A stretch of 64,000 nt of DNA from Deltaproteobacteria bacterium HGW-Deltaproteobacteria-12 (lineage in GTDB: Bacteria; Desulfobacterota; Syntrophia; Syntrophales; Smithellaceae). The position numbers and the translations under genes were made by a program. The notes under the pieces were generated by a model. That model saw nothing but the letters and a program-made list of their open reading frames with translations, was not told where the DNA came from and did not search any database. Below, one piece after another: positions 8,665 through 17,407 of this stretch (positions are counted from its first letter, which is position 1; each line of letters starts with the position of its first letter). Location of the stretch: positions 124,001 to 188,000 of the forward strand of contig PHBK01000002.1 of assembly GCA_002840565.1 (NCBI GenBank), written 5' to 3'.

Positions 8665-10200
8665 ATGATCGCGCCCTTAATTATCGCCAGATCCGAGGGA
8701 AAGGAAATTGCTTTATTGCCGAACATGGCCAACCGGCACGGGCTGATTACCGGCGCCACCGGGACAGGCAAAACAGTTACGCTGCAAAAGATGGCGGAAT
8801 CTTTCGCTTCCATTGGTGTTCCTGTTTTTATGGCCGATGTTAAAGGAGACCTCTCCGGCATCGGCGCGGCCGGTGTCCGCTCGGAAAAACTTCTCCAACG
8901 GCTGGAATCGATCGGGATTAAAGAATTCATCCCGCGCGCCAACACGGTTGTGTTCTGGGATGTCTTCGGCGAATCCGGGCACCCGGTGCGCGCAACGATA
9001 TCCGACATGGGACCTTTGCTGCTGGCGAGGCTGCTTAATCTTAACGAAACCCAGTCCGGCGTACTGACACTGGTTTTTAAAATTGCCGACGACAACGACC
9101 TGCTACTGCTTGATCTGAAAGACCTGCGGGCATTGATTCAATTTGTGGGCGATAACGCCAAAAAATTCACCACCGAATACGGCAACGTTTCCGCCGCGTC
9201 CGTGGGTGCTATTCAACGTGGCCTTCTGGCTCTGGAACAGCAGGGTGGCGACAAGTTTTTCGGGGAACCGATGCTGAATATCGCCGATCTGATGCAGACT
9301 GACGGAGGGGCCCGCGGCGTTATCAATGTGCTGGCCGCCGACAAGCTTTACAATAATCCCAAGCTCTATTCGACATTTCTGTTGTGGATGATGGCCGAAC
9401 TTTTTGAGCAGCTGCCGGAAGTGGGCGATGTCGAAAAACCAAAGCTGGTATTTTTCTTCGACGAGGCTCATCTGTTGTTCAATGACGCGCCGTCAGCCCT
9501 GCTGGAAAAAATCGAACAGGTGGTGCGTTTGATTCGTTCCAAAGGAGTGGGAATTTACTTTGTCACCCAGAATCCTCTGGATATTCCCGAAACCGTCCTC
9601 GGACAACTGGGAAACCGCGTGCAGCACGCCCTGCGTGCTTTCACGCCGCGCGACCAGAAAGCGGTCAAAACGGCGGCGGACACCATGCGGCCCAATCCCG
9701 CGTTCAACACGGCCGATGTGATTACTGCATTGGGTGTCGGCGAGGCGCTGGTTTCCTTTCTTGATGAAAAAGGCCGGCCCGCGCCGGTGGAAAGGTCTTT
9801 TGTTATCGCGCCTTCTTCGCGTCTCGGCATACTGAGCGCTGACGAGCGGGCAGCGGCCATTAAGCAATCAACTCTATACGGGCATTATGAAAAAGTTCTT
9901 GACCGCGAATCGGCTTATGAAAAGCTGCAGGTCTCCGTCGAGAGTACTTTGCCTTCCCCCAAACCGGCAACTGCCGGTTCTCCGCAAACTTCCGGGCAAA
10001 ACGGCGGCGGATTACTGGGCGGTCTGGGCGAAGGTCTCAACAGTATCCTGTTCGGGCGCACCGGACCCCGTGGCGGCCGCACCGACGGCTTAGTTCATTC
10101 AGCGGCAAAAAGCGTGGCACGGAGCATCGGGTCATCAGTGGGTCGGGAAATCGTCCGGGGCGTTCTCGGTTCCCTGCTGGGCGGCGGACGCCGCCGGTAA
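8665..10200 (+). CDS. HerA-like helicase / DUF853 ATPase
   Basis: A 511-residue P-loop ATPase of the HerA/FtsK superfamily (DUF853 type). Walker A GATGTGKT is at residues 30-37, Walker [12 protein letters not shown] near 265, and a sensor region [12 protein letters not shown] follows. The Gly-rich, basic tail (about 440-511) looks disordered. HerA proteins pump or unwind DNA with NurA nuclease, but no nurA is near and DUF853 proteins have no settled role. ATG 8665 has a strong AAGGAGG six bases upstream. Confidence 0.88.
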   Translation: MIAPLIIARSEGKEIALLPNMANRHGLITGATGTGKTVTLQKMAESFASIGVPVFMADVKGDLSGIGAAGVRSEKLLQRLESIGIKEFIPRANTVVFWDVFGESGHPVRATISDMGPLLLARLLNLNETQSGVLTLVFKIADDNDLLLLDLKDLRALIQFVGDNAKKFTTEYGNVSAASVGAIQRGLLALEQQGGDKFFGEPMLNIADLMQTDGGARGVINVLAADKLYNNPKLYSTFLLWMMAELFEQLPEVGDVEKPKLVFFFDEAHLLFNDAPSALLEKIEQVVRLIRSKGVGIYFVTQNPLDIPETVLGQLGNRVQHALRAFTPRDQKAVKTAADTMRPNPAFNTADVITALGVGEALVSFLDEKGRPAPVERSFVIAPSSRLGILSADERAAAIKQSTLYGHYEKVLDRESAYEKLQVSVESTLPSPKPATAGSPQTSGQNGGGLLGGLGEGLNSILFGRTGPRGGRTDGLVHSAAKSVARSIGSSVGREIVRGVLGSLLGGGRRR

Positions 10201-10221
10201 TATCATCAATATCCTGGCGCA

Positions 10222-10247
10222 ATAAAAGGCTATTCGGGAGAATAGTC
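10222..10247 (-). terminator. Intrinsic terminator of the LysR gene
   Basis: On the minus strand CTATTC-TCCC-GAATAG is followed by a T-rich stretch (10222-10227). The LysR stop codon lies inside the stem. It sits between the convergent ends of the HerA-like and LysR genes. Confidence 0.6.
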
Positions 10248-11156
10248 CTTGACGAAATCCATAAACAATTTATGGATTGGCTTCAAGTCCAATTGTTTTT
10301 GCCGGAATAAATAAAAAACTCTTTCCATAGCGGGAAGACCGGTGATCCTGATTTCCCTCAATAACCCCTGTCCTAATTCCCTTTTAATGGCCTGGAGAGA
10401 AAGAATGGAAACACCCAGTCCGGCAATAATCGCTTCCTTAACCGCCTCCGAGCTGCCGAACTCACAACAAATATTGAACTGGGCGAGGGCAGTTGTCGTA
10501 TATTCTTTCAAATAGCATTCCAGGACATCTCGCGTTGCCGATCCTTTTTCCCGGATGACAAAAGGCTCCGGCAGCAATTCTTCAAAAGTAATTGTTTCTC
10601 TTGGGCTCCACGGATGATGGCGCGGAGCCGCCAGGACTAGCCGGTCTTTCCATAACGATTCGGCCAGGAGTTTCCTGTTCAGGGGTTCCTTGCCGATCAG
10701 GCCTATTTCCACTTCGCCGGCCAATACCATATTCATGATTTCTTCACTGTCCGCAGTTTGAACATGCACCCGGACATTATGGTGTTTTTTTCTGAAAAGA
10801 CTTAAGGCCTGCGGGAGAATGTATGTCGCCGGAATCGTGCTGGCCCCGATGTAAATTTCTCCGCCGGTGTTTTGATTGAGCTGATAAATCTTTTCTCCGG
10901 CGTCATTGCGCAATTGAATTATCCGCTGCGCGTGCTCGTAAATAATCTTTCCCTCCGGCGTGAGGGAAATTCCGGAAGTGCTGCGGTTGACAACCCGTAC
11001 ACCGAGACAAATTTCCATATTCTTGATATTTTTGGTCAGTGCGGGCTGGGTGAGAAGCATTTTTTTGGCGGCACGGCTAAAGCTGCCCTCCTGAACAAGA
11101 GCAATAATTGCCTCCATCTGCTGCATGGTTATGTTTCTATAATTTTCTGGAATCAT
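10230..11156 (-). CDS. LysR-family regulator, selenium-metabolism type
   Basis: A 308-residue LysR regulator. The N-terminal winged HTH (about 9-68; SFSRAAKKMLLTQPALTKNI) is followed by a periplasmic-binding-like effector domain (about 90-300). It is transcribed divergently from the yedE-like gene across a 154-bp gap with two inverted repeats, so it very likely controls that operon. Known selenium-associated LysR regulators are found in this same position next to yedE/yedF; the assignment to that subgroup rests on context. The effector is unknown. Confidence 0.88.
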   Translation of the reverse strand: MIPENYRNITMQQMEAIIALVQEGSFSRAAKKMLLTQPALTKNIKNMEICLGVRVVNRSTSGISLTPEGKIIYEHAQRIIQLRNDAGEKIYQLNQNTGGEIYIGASTIPATYILPQALSLFRKKHHNVRVHVQTADSEEIMNMVLAGEVEIGLIGKEPLNRKLLAESLWKDRLVLAAPRHHPWSPRETITFEELLPEPFVIREKGSATRDVLECYLKEYTTTALAQFNICCEFGSSEAVKEAIIAGLGVSILSLQAIKRELGQGLLREIRITGLPAMERVFYLFRQKQLDLKPIHKLFMDFVKDYSPE

Positions 11157-11229
11157 TGATGATTTTTAGCATAAAAATTAATTATTTGTCAATGATTAAT
11201 ATAACTATTTGGAATTTGACTTATTCCAA
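11152..11229. promoter_or_regulatory. Divergent regulatory region with candidate LysR operators
   Basis: Two inverted repeats are visible: ATCATTGA (11152-11159) with TCAATGAT (11189-11196), and TTGGAA (11209-11214) with TTCCAA (11224-11229), spacer 9. The surrounding DNA is AT-rich. LysR proteins usually bind such imperfect palindromes between divergent genes. Confidence 0.5.
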
Positions 11230-11310
11230 TCGTTTTTGTTAGAGATCTTCTGCTTGTTGCTGAGGTTGCTTGCAGCATTCTCAGACAAACTATTTTCGGA
11301 GGTTTTCCGC

Positions 11311-12387
11311 ATGAAAAATATTTTTTCCACCCGCTCGGGGATTATTGTCGTTGGCGCTGTAATCGGCATTGGCGCCGCACTTCTCCAGTATTTGGGAAAT
11401 CCTCCGAACATGGGTATTTGCGTGGCGTGCTTTGAACGCGATATTGCGGGCGCTCTCGGTTTGCACAGGGCTGATGTTGTTCAGTATCTCCGTCCGGAGA
11501 TTATGGGCTTTGTTCTGGGCGCTTTCGTTGCAGCGCTGCTGGCCGGGGAGTATAAACCCCGCGGTGGCTCGGCGCCGCTGATCCGTTTTTTTCTCGGCTT
11601 ATTTGCCATGATTGGTGCACTGATTTTTCTGGGTTGCCCGTGGCGTTCTCTCCTGCGTTTAGCCGGCGGCGACGGCAACGCCATACTGGGAATAGCAGGG
11701 CTGATCACAGGTATATATATTGGTATAATATTTTTGAAGAACGGTTACAATCTGGGACGCTCTTACCCGCAGAAAAAGTCCGGCGGCTGGATTTTTCCGG
11801 CTTTAATGGCCGGTTTGTTTCTGCTGCTTATTTTTCAAGCATCGTTTGCTCCGGGGGGGCCGATTTTTTTCAGCGTGAAAGGGCCCGGATCGCAGCATGC
11901 ACCAATTTTCATCAGTCTGGTCGCTGGTCTTGTCATCGGCGGACTGGCGCAGCGCAGCCGTTTTTGCACGATGGGAGCGTTTCGGGATGTGCTGTTGGCG
12001 CGCGATTTTCATCTAATCAGCGGCGTGGCCTCTCTCCTGGTTTTTGCTTTTGCGGCTAATCTCATTTTAGGGCAGTTCAATCCCGGCTTTGAAGGTCAAC
12101 CTGTTGCCCATTCCAACCATGTGTGGAATTTCCTGGGTATGGTTTTATCAGGTCTGGCCTTTGTTCTTGCGGGCGGCTGTCCCGGACGACAACTGTTTCT
12201 TTCCGGGGAGGGTGATATGGATGCGGGAGTTTTTGTTCTGGGGATGATTGCTGGTGCCGCTATCGCCCATAACTTTGCCCTCGCCAGTTCGCCCAAAGGA
12301 GTGACTGTTTTTGGACCAGTTGGCGTTATAATCGGCCTTGGTTTTTGCATGATATTGGGTTTTGTGATGAGGGAAAAAGAAGGGTAG
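11311..12387 (+). CDS. yedE: YedE-family putative selenium transporter
   Basis: A polytopic membrane protein of about 358 residues with the YeeE/YedE (sulfur/selenium transport) fold. Two repeated modules carry conserved Cys motifs: CVACFERDIAG near residue 36, FLGCPWRS, then QRSRFCTMGAFRD and LAGGCPGRQLF in the second half. In selenium-using anaerobes this family occurs with yedF, and is thought to import a selenium or sulfur species. ATG 11311 has CGGAGG eight bases upstream. First gene of a four-gene operon with DUF3343, kinase-like and YedF genes; regulated probably by the divergent LysR. Confidence 0.88.
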   Translation: MKNIFSTRSGIIVVGAVIGIGAALLQYLGNPPNMGICVACFERDIAGALGLHRADVVQYLRPEIMGFVLGAFVAALLAGEYKPRGGSAPLIRFFLGLFAMIGALIFLGCPWRSLLRLAGGDGNAILGIAGLITGIYIGIIFLKNGYNLGRSYPQKKSGGWIFPALMAGLFLLLIFQASFAPGGPIFFSVKGPGSQHAPIFISLVAGLVIGGLAQRSRFCTMGAFRDVLLARDFHLISGVASLLVFAFAANLILGQFNPGFEGQPVAHSNHVWNFLGMVLSGLAFVLAGGCPGRQLFLSGEGDMDAGVFVLGMIAGAAIAHNFALASSPKGVTVFGPVGVIIGLGFCMILGFVMREKEG

Positions 12388-12414
12388 TCAAGAAGAGAGG
12401 TTGGAATATTTTTA

Positions 12415-12945
12415 ATGCTGGGAATTAAGAAAAGTCCGAAATTTGAAGGCGGCGGCCTGATACTTTTTAATAATGTGGAAGAAGCCATCCGCGCGGAAAA
12501 GATCCTGAAGAGTGCCGGTTACGAAAAAAAACTGGTGGCGCCGCCGCCCGAATTGCGCAAGGGTTGCGATCTGGCGCTGGAAATAAACATTGTGGAGGAG
12601 CCCGGAGTGGAAAGATTGCTGCGGGAAAAAGCCGCCGTTTTTGTTGAAATATTGCCGATTAAAGGAGCCGGCGAACTGCTGGGCATCGTAAAAATTACGG
12701 ATTTCGGCGAGGCGTTGATGGTCAAGGCCGGCAACATGAAACTTACTTATGACAAAAAATCGGGCATTATCCTGAACATCTCCGGCGGTGGTTGTCCGGA
12801 CATTCCCTACCTGCACATCAATATGCTGGACAAAAAGCTGAGTGCAGCGGACCGTCCTAAAGACCAGGGCTATACTCTTTGTGCGTTAATGCTCGATCGG
12901 GCCTACACAGAAGCGCTCGAGCTCTGGAAGAAAGAGGGGAATTGA
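12415..12945 (+). CDS. DUF3343 putative Se/S carrier-like protein
   Basis: A 176-residue protein whose N-terminal 75 or so residues match the DUF3343 pattern (GGGLILFNNVEEAIRAEKIL, then VAPPPELRKGCDLAL), where the conserved Cys of KGCDLAL could carry a thiol/selenol group. The rest (ISGGGCPDIPYLHI) contains another Cys and is less familiar. It lies 28 bp after yedE, and its stop is one base from the next start, so translation is probably coupled. Selenium role is inferred from family and operon. Confidence 0.78.
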   Translation: MLGIKKSPKFEGGGLILFNNVEEAIRAEKILKSAGYEKKLVAPPPELRKGCDLALEINIVEEPGVERLLREKAAVFVEILPIKGAGELLGIVKITDFGEALMVKAGNMKLTYDKKSGIILNISGGGCPDIPYLHINMLDKKLSAADRPKDQGYTLCALMLDRAYTEALELWKKEGN

Positions 12946-12946
12946 A

Positions 12947-13804
12947 ATGCTGCTTATTGGTGGAACAATTCCGCGGGCGGATATTTCCCTGATTACGGGA
13001 GAAGCGCAGTTCGACGGAGAAAAACTGATGATCAGCGGCTCAGAAATTTCCTGCACACAGGGGACCGCAGCGCTGGTGAGTGCAGCCTGCGCCGTCTCAA
13101 CGTATTGGAAAATTTCACCGCCGCAGGTTGTTCTGGCGGGCGATACCGGTTCCGGCAAGGGAAGCCGTTTGCTCTACGATTACCTGATTAATAATCTGGC
13201 CCGTTTGTCACCGCGTGTACTGGTGCTGCACTATATCCTTCCCGTTATGGGATTGATGAAGAAAGTTGTCGCCGCCGCGGAAAAGTGCGCTAAAAAACCG
13301 GTAATGATCGCTGATGCCTCTTCCATGTATGCCGCCAAAGCGGCCGGTCTGGCGCCGAAATTCGATGTTTTCACGCCGGATTTATGCGAAATGGCTTTTC
13401 TGGCCGATCCGGAAGCTATTCATCCCGCTTATGTCAGCAGACACCTTTTTAATGCAGAAATAGCCGATGTTGCGGAATTGATTAAAGCCGCCTATCTGCA
13501 TAAAAGCGCGCCGCAAACTTTGCTTATCAAGGGTGCCGTTGATCACGTTGTGGAAAATGGTGCAATTATCGATACAATTGCCGAACCGAATATGCCGGCT
13601 ATGGAAGCCATCGGCGGGACGGGCGATACTATCAGTGGAATGATCAGTGCTTTTATTGCTTCCGGTAAGAGCCATCGTCAGGCAGCACTCCTGGCAGCTC
13701 AGGCCAACCGCCTGGCCGGAAAGTATGCGCAGGCAAAACCGGCGACAAAAATACGCGATATTGTTGCCAGTCTCCCGGCGGCTTTTGGCAGTATCAACAT
13801 TTAA
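12947..13804 (+). CDS. YjeF-C-like (NAD(P)H-hydrate dehydratase/ribokinase-fold) protein in the selenium operon
   Basis: A 285-residue ribokinase-fold protein. The C-terminal AIGGTGDTISGMISA is the phosphate-binding anion-hole motif shared with NAD(P)HX dehydratases; GDTGSGKGSRLLYD near residue 65 resembles a glycine-rich loop. It lacks the N-terminal epimerase half of YjeF. Genes of this type recur between DUF3343 and yedF in selenium clusters, so the substrate may differ from NAD(P)HX. Starts one base after the DUF3343 stop, with GAGGGG upstream. Confidence 0.72.
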   Translation: MLLIGGTIPRADISLITGEAQFDGEKLMISGSEISCTQGTAALVSAACAVSTYWKISPPQVVLAGDTGSGKGSRLLYDYLINNLARLSPRVLVLHYILPVMGLMKKVVAAAEKCAKKPVMIADASSMYAAKAAGLAPKFDVFTPDLCEMAFLADPEAIHPAYVSRHLFNAEIADVAELIKAAYLHKSAPQTLLIKGAVDHVVENGAIIDTIAEPNMPAMEAIGGTGDTISGMISAFIASGKSHRQAALLAAQANRLAGKYAQAKPATKIRDIVASLPAAFGSINI

Positions 13805-13825
13805 ATCAAACGGAGGATAATTAAT

Positions 13826-14047
13826 ATGATTGAAATTGATGTTCGCGGATTGGGCTGCCCCATCCCGGTGGTGAAGACAAAGCAGGCCATGGAGAAAAAT
13901 CCGTCCGCAACAATTACGGTTTTAGGAGATACGAACGTATCGCAGGAAAATATTCTTCGTCTGGCGGAAACGAAAAAATATTCGATAGAAATCAAACAAG
14001 CCGCGGGGGAAGAATACCGGCTTGTCTTAAAGCCCGCTCTTCAATAG
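13826..14047 (+). CDS. yedF: YedF/TusA-family sulfur (selenium) carrier
   Basis: A 73-residue TusA-like protein. The diagnostic motif RGLGCPIPVVKTKQA is at residues 7-21, with the persulfide/selenide-carrying Cys12. Classical YedF is about 200 residues with a C-terminal DsrE-like domain; this is the short TusA-only form. Last gene of the selenium operon, with a strong GGAGG RBS. Confidence 0.85.
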   Translation: MIEIDVRGLGCPIPVVKTKQAMEKNPSATITVLGDTNVSQENILRLAETKKYSIEIKQAAGEEYRLVLKPALQ

Positions 14048-14122
14048 CATAAATAAAATTTATCTACCATGCCTGCCGGTTTAATGCTAAATTAGCACTA
14101 ATTTTAATACAGGAGGTATTGC

Positions 14123-14911
14123 ATGAATATCGCGGAATTGTTTTCACTAAAAGGGAAGGTTGCGTTGGTGACCGGCGGCGGCCGCGGCCTGGGCAAGTTT
14201 ATCTCGACGGGGCTGGCTGAAGCCGGCGCCGATTTAATTTTAACATCCCGTAAAATGAAAAACCTGGAAGATACAGCCCGGGAGTTGGAAACCAATTATA
14301 AAATACAGGCTCTGGCCATTGCCTGTGACCTGAGCAAAGAAGAGACAATAGAAGCCATGCTGGCGGAAGCGCAAAAGAAATTCGGGCATATTGACATTCT
14401 GGTGAACAATGCCGGTGCTACCTGGGGGGCACCCACACTGGAATTCCCCCTGGCAAAATGGGATCAGCTCTTCAATGTCAATGTTCGCGGCGTCTGGATA
14501 CTTACCCAAAAGGTTGCCCGCATGATGAAAAATCAGGGCGGCGGCAATATTATCAATCTTTCTTCCATTATGGCTTTTCGCGGTTCAACGGAAGCAGGAC
14601 ATCCGGCGATTCCTTACAATTCCACCAAAGCCGCCATCAATTTATTGACCATGAACCTGGCCGTAAAGCTTGCCCCCTATAACATCCGGGTCAATGCTAT
14701 TGCCCCCGGGTTTTTCCTGACGGATATGATGTCCTATATCGCAGGGCCCGAGTTTAAGAAGGAATACGAAACTCTGCTGAACTCTATCCCGCTGCACCGC
14801 ACGGGAGAGATGGATGATATCAAAGGAGTGGCCGTATTTCTCGCTTCCGCCGCCTCGTCTTTTATGACCGGCCATGTTCTAGTTACCGACGGCGGTTTCC
14901 TGGCCCAATAG
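14123..14911 (+). CDS. SDR-family oxidoreductase
   Basis: A 262-residue classical short-chain dehydrogenase. The dinucleotide motif TGGGRGLG is at 17-24, NNAG at about 94, the catalytic Ser in INLSS, and YxxxK in YNSTKAAIN near 163. The C-terminal VTDGGFLAQ is also typical. It resembles gluconate/glucose dehydrogenases and 3-oxoacyl-ACP reductases; the substrate is uncertain. RBS AGGAGG. The NUDIX gene follows after two bases. Confidence 0.9.
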   Translation: MNIAELFSLKGKVALVTGGGRGLGKFISTGLAEAGADLILTSRKMKNLEDTARELETNYKIQALAIACDLSKEETIEAMLAEAQKKFGHIDILVNNAGATWGAPTLEFPLAKWDQLFNVNVRGVWILTQKVARMMKNQGGGNIINLSSIMAFRGSTEAGHPAIPYNSTKAAINLLTMNLAVKLAPYNIRVNAIAPGFFLTDMMSYIAGPEFKKEYETLLNSIPLHRTGEMDDIKGVAVFLASAASSFMTGHVLVTDGGFLAQ

Positions 14912-14913
14912 AA

Positions 14914-15858
14914 TTGTCTAAGATAAGGAAAAGTGATTTGCCTACAGCAACATCAGCAACTGTTGTTAATGTCAGAGATGCGGCAACCGTAATTCTGGTG
15001 CGGACAATAAATGACGATTCGTGGGAATTGTTTTTAGCCCGCCGCCATCGCCGGCAGTCATTTATGGCCGGCGCTTTTGTTTTTCCCGGCGGGCAACTGG
15101 AGGAAAGTGATTGTCAGCCGGAATGTTCTTCGCTTATTTCACAGGCAGACAGTCTCCATCCCCAAGATTTGTTGCAGGATAAAAGCCTTTCTCCCGACAG
15201 AGCCCGGGGTTTTTTTATCGCGGCCATCCGGGAAACTTTTGAAGAAGCGGGGATTATCCTGGCCGGCGATAACAGCGGAAATTTTATTACTTTTCAGCAA
15301 AAGGAGACTCTGGTCCGCTTTGCCGCGCACCGTAGGGCACTGAGCACCGGCGAAATTTCTTTTGCCGAGATTCTCCGCCAAGAAAAAATTTTATTATTTC
15401 CGCACGCCTTGATTCCGTTCAGTCACTGGATTACTCCGGAAGGCGAGAAAAAAAGATTCGATACCCGCTTTTTTCTGGCGGCGCTACCCCGGGGTCAGGA
15501 GACTGTTTCCGATAACACGGAACTCACGGAATTCTTATGGGCCACACCCCAAAATGCGCTCCGGATGCACTTCTCCCGGGAAATTATTTTAATGCCGCCG
15601 ACACTCAAGACGGTCCTGGAATTGGCGCAATTCGCCACCGTCGAGCGTCTTTTCGCCGCGGCAAAAAAACGCCTTCTTTATCCCATCCTGCCGCAGATCT
15701 TTGAGCAGGGAGTTAAACTGCCGCATGATCCGGAGTATGGCCTCGACGGGTATAGACGGCCGGCAAATCCGGAGGAACCCTGCCGCATAATTGCGGAAGA
15801 TGGAGTATGGCAGGCGGCTTTCTATAAAGATAAAAAAAGCTGCGAAAAGCAGGGATGA
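14914..15858 (+). CDS. NUDIX hydrolase, NUDT19-like
   Basis: About 300 residues. The Nudix box is split: FPGGQLEESD (near residue 55), then some 45 inserted residues, then AAIRETFEEAGI. Such an insertion is known in NUDT19-type proteins, which act on CoA derivatives; activity here is inferred. No ATG start is available. TTG 14914 directly follows the SDR stop, while TTG 14938 has AAGGAAA at a better distance, so the start is uncertain. Confidence 0.82.
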   Translation: MSKIRKSDLPTATSATVVNVRDAATVILVRTINDDSWELFLARRHRRQSFMAGAFVFPGGQLEESDCQPECSSLISQADSLHPQDLLQDKSLSPDRARGFFIAAIRETFEEAGIILAGDNSGNFITFQQKETLVRFAAHRRALSTGEISFAEILRQEKILLFPHALIPFSHWITPEGEKKRFDTRFFLAALPRGQETVSDNTELTEFLWATPQNALRMHFSREIILMPPTLKTVLELAQFATVERLFAAAKKRLLYPILPQIFEQGVKLPHDPEYGLDGYRRPANPEEPCRIIAEDGVWQAAFYKDKKSCEKQG

Positions 15859-16014
15859 AAAAGCTGACAGTGGGTTGGGCATCAATGTGCAACTATCTAC
15901 AGTGGTTTATCCGAGAGTAGAGCTGGTCTGGCAAAATCGGACAGTGACATGAGTGAAAAAAGCTGCTCTATAATGCAAGAAGAAGAAAAAGAAGGAAGCG
16001 TTATATGAGGCAGT

Positions 16015-16305
16015 TTATTTCGGGGCGAACTTAATTTCCAGTCGGCATCCTATAGCTTCAGCGTACCGCCGCAAAGTGGCAATGGACGGAGAATGATGTT
16101 TGCTGCCACCACCGGCTTCAATTCTAGCCACAGCAGGAGCTTTTGTTCCCATACGGTGGGCAATTTCGGCCTGAGTAAGACCGGCGCGTTTGCGTGCCTT
16201 GATTATTTCATCAAAGAGGGTAAACTCATCTTTCAGCGCGTCATATTCGTCTTTGAATTTCTGATCTTTCATCCAAGTGGCGACCATTTCGTCATGTGTT
16301 TTCAT
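16015..16305 (-). CDS. HigA-like antitoxin (XRE HTH)
   Basis: A 96-residue protein with a C-terminal Cro/CI-type HTH (GLTQAEIAHRMGTKAPAVAR, about 43-62) and the ending IGCRLEIKFAPK usual in HigA antitoxins. Its start lies one base beyond the stop of the upstream toxin frame, the normal HigBA layout. The toxin is frameshifted, so the antitoxin may persist as an orphan regulator. Confidence 0.85.
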   Translation of the reverse strand: MKTHDEMVATWMKDQKFKDEYDALKDEFTLFDEIIKARKRAGLTQAEIAHRMGTKAPAVARIEAGGGSKHHSPSIATLRRYAEAIGCRLEIKFAPK

Positions 16306-16306
16306 A

Positions 16307-16628
16307 TTACAACTCCGCTAATCTTTTTCTTGCCGTTTCCAATTCATGAAGCGGCGTTTTTTCCGTTTTTTTTATAAATGCATGTAGAACGATTATTTTT
16401 CTTCCCTTAACCGTGCAGAAAAGAGCGCGGCCAATACCTTCTTTCCCGCCCGATTGCCCTTATCTCAAATAAGCCATTACCAAGCGATCTAGTCATGGGC
16501 ATTCCGAGATTTGGACCATAGATTTTCATCCTTTCGGTTATCCTTGCATAAAAAGCGCGAATGCCCACCGGCCAAGCATCAACAGTTAGTTGCACTTTTT
16601 CGCTGTAATACTCAATCTTCCACTGCAT
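16307..16628 (-). pseudogene. HigB/Gp49-family (RelE-fold) toxin, frameshifted
   Basis: The N-terminal frame (from 16628) encodes a RelE-fold toxin start up to GNGLFEIRAIGRE, then leaves frame and stops at 16407. From about 16440 another frame continues the family's C-terminal half exactly: EGIGRALFCTVKGRK, then LHAFIKKTEKTPLHELE and a stop at 16307-16309. A small indel near 16440-16450 explains it. This is either a dead toxin or a sequencing error; the rest of the module is well conserved. Confidence 0.85.
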
Positions 16629-16694
16629 AGCAATAATGTTAACAAATATGTTAAGTTACGTCAAGGTAAAGTTACGGTTCAAAGTCAATTGGAA

Positions 16695-16734
16695 TAAAAA
16701 AGCCCTGAACTTTCTTAAACAGAAAGTTCAGGGC
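16695..16734 (-). terminator. Strong intrinsic terminator of the lemA operon
   Basis: A perfect 14-bp stem, GCCCTGAACTTTCT (16702-16715) with AGAAAGTTCAGGGC (16721-16734) and a five-base loop. On the minus strand it is followed by a run of T (16695-16701). It ends transcription from the lemA side. Confidence 0.92.
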
Positions 16735-16799
16735 AGAATTTTAACAGAACAAGAATTGCCATCATTCAGTGGTGGTTGCAACCCCTTGTTCCAGCTTGG

Positions 16800-17375
16800 C
16801 TAGAACTTGACTTGCGGCGTTGCTCTTGCTTCTTTCGGAGCTTCGAAGAAGGCCTCATCCTTAAACCCGTACATGCCGGCCAGAATGTTGGCCGGGAACG
16901 ATCGAATTGCTTCGTTATAGATTTTTACGGCTTCGTTGTATCTCATTCTTTCCACGGCAATGCGATTCTCCGTGCCCGCCAGTTCATCCTGCAATTTCAT
17001 GAAATTCTGGTTTGATTTCAAATCCGGATAGCGCTCCACGACAACCATTAACCTGCTTAAAGCGCCGCTCAATTCATTATTGGCCGCAATTTTATCGGGA
17101 ACAGTTCCCGCACCGCCGACTCTGGAACGGGCGTTCGTCACTTCCACCAGTACATCTCTCTCCTGTTTGGCATAACCCTTGACGGTTTCCACCAGGTTGG
17201 GAATCAGGTCATAACGGCGTTGCAGCTGATTTTCCACCTGTGACCAGGCCGCTTTAATTCCTATATCCATCTTGACAAATTTATTGTAGTTGCCGGCAAA
17301 GAAAGAATATAAAGCTATGACCAGAACAGCAATTACCGCCAGCACGATGAGTAAAGTTTTCTTTTTGGAATCCAT
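16800..17375 (-). CDS. lemA: LemA-family protein
   Basis: A 191-residue protein with one N-terminal membrane helix (about 7-27) and the LemA helical domain. Hallmarks are QRRYDLIPNLVETVKGYAK and ENRIAVERMRYNEAVKIYN. LemA proteins are envelope proteins of unclear function, usually encoded with a TPM-domain protein, as here, although a nucleotidyltransferase gene lies between. RBS AGGAGG. Confidence 0.93.
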   Translation of the reverse strand: MDSKKKTLLIVLAVIAVLVIALYSFFAGNYNKFVKMDIGIKAAWSQVENQLQRRYDLIPNLVETVKGYAKQERDVLVEVTNARSRVGGAGTVPDKIAANNELSGALSRLMVVVERYPDLKSNQNFMKLQDELAGTENRIAVERMRYNEAVKIYNEAIRSFPANILAGMYGFKDEAFFEAPKEARATPQVKF

Positions 17376-17407
17376 TTCTACCTCCTGAATAATCTAAATT
17401 TATTCTC

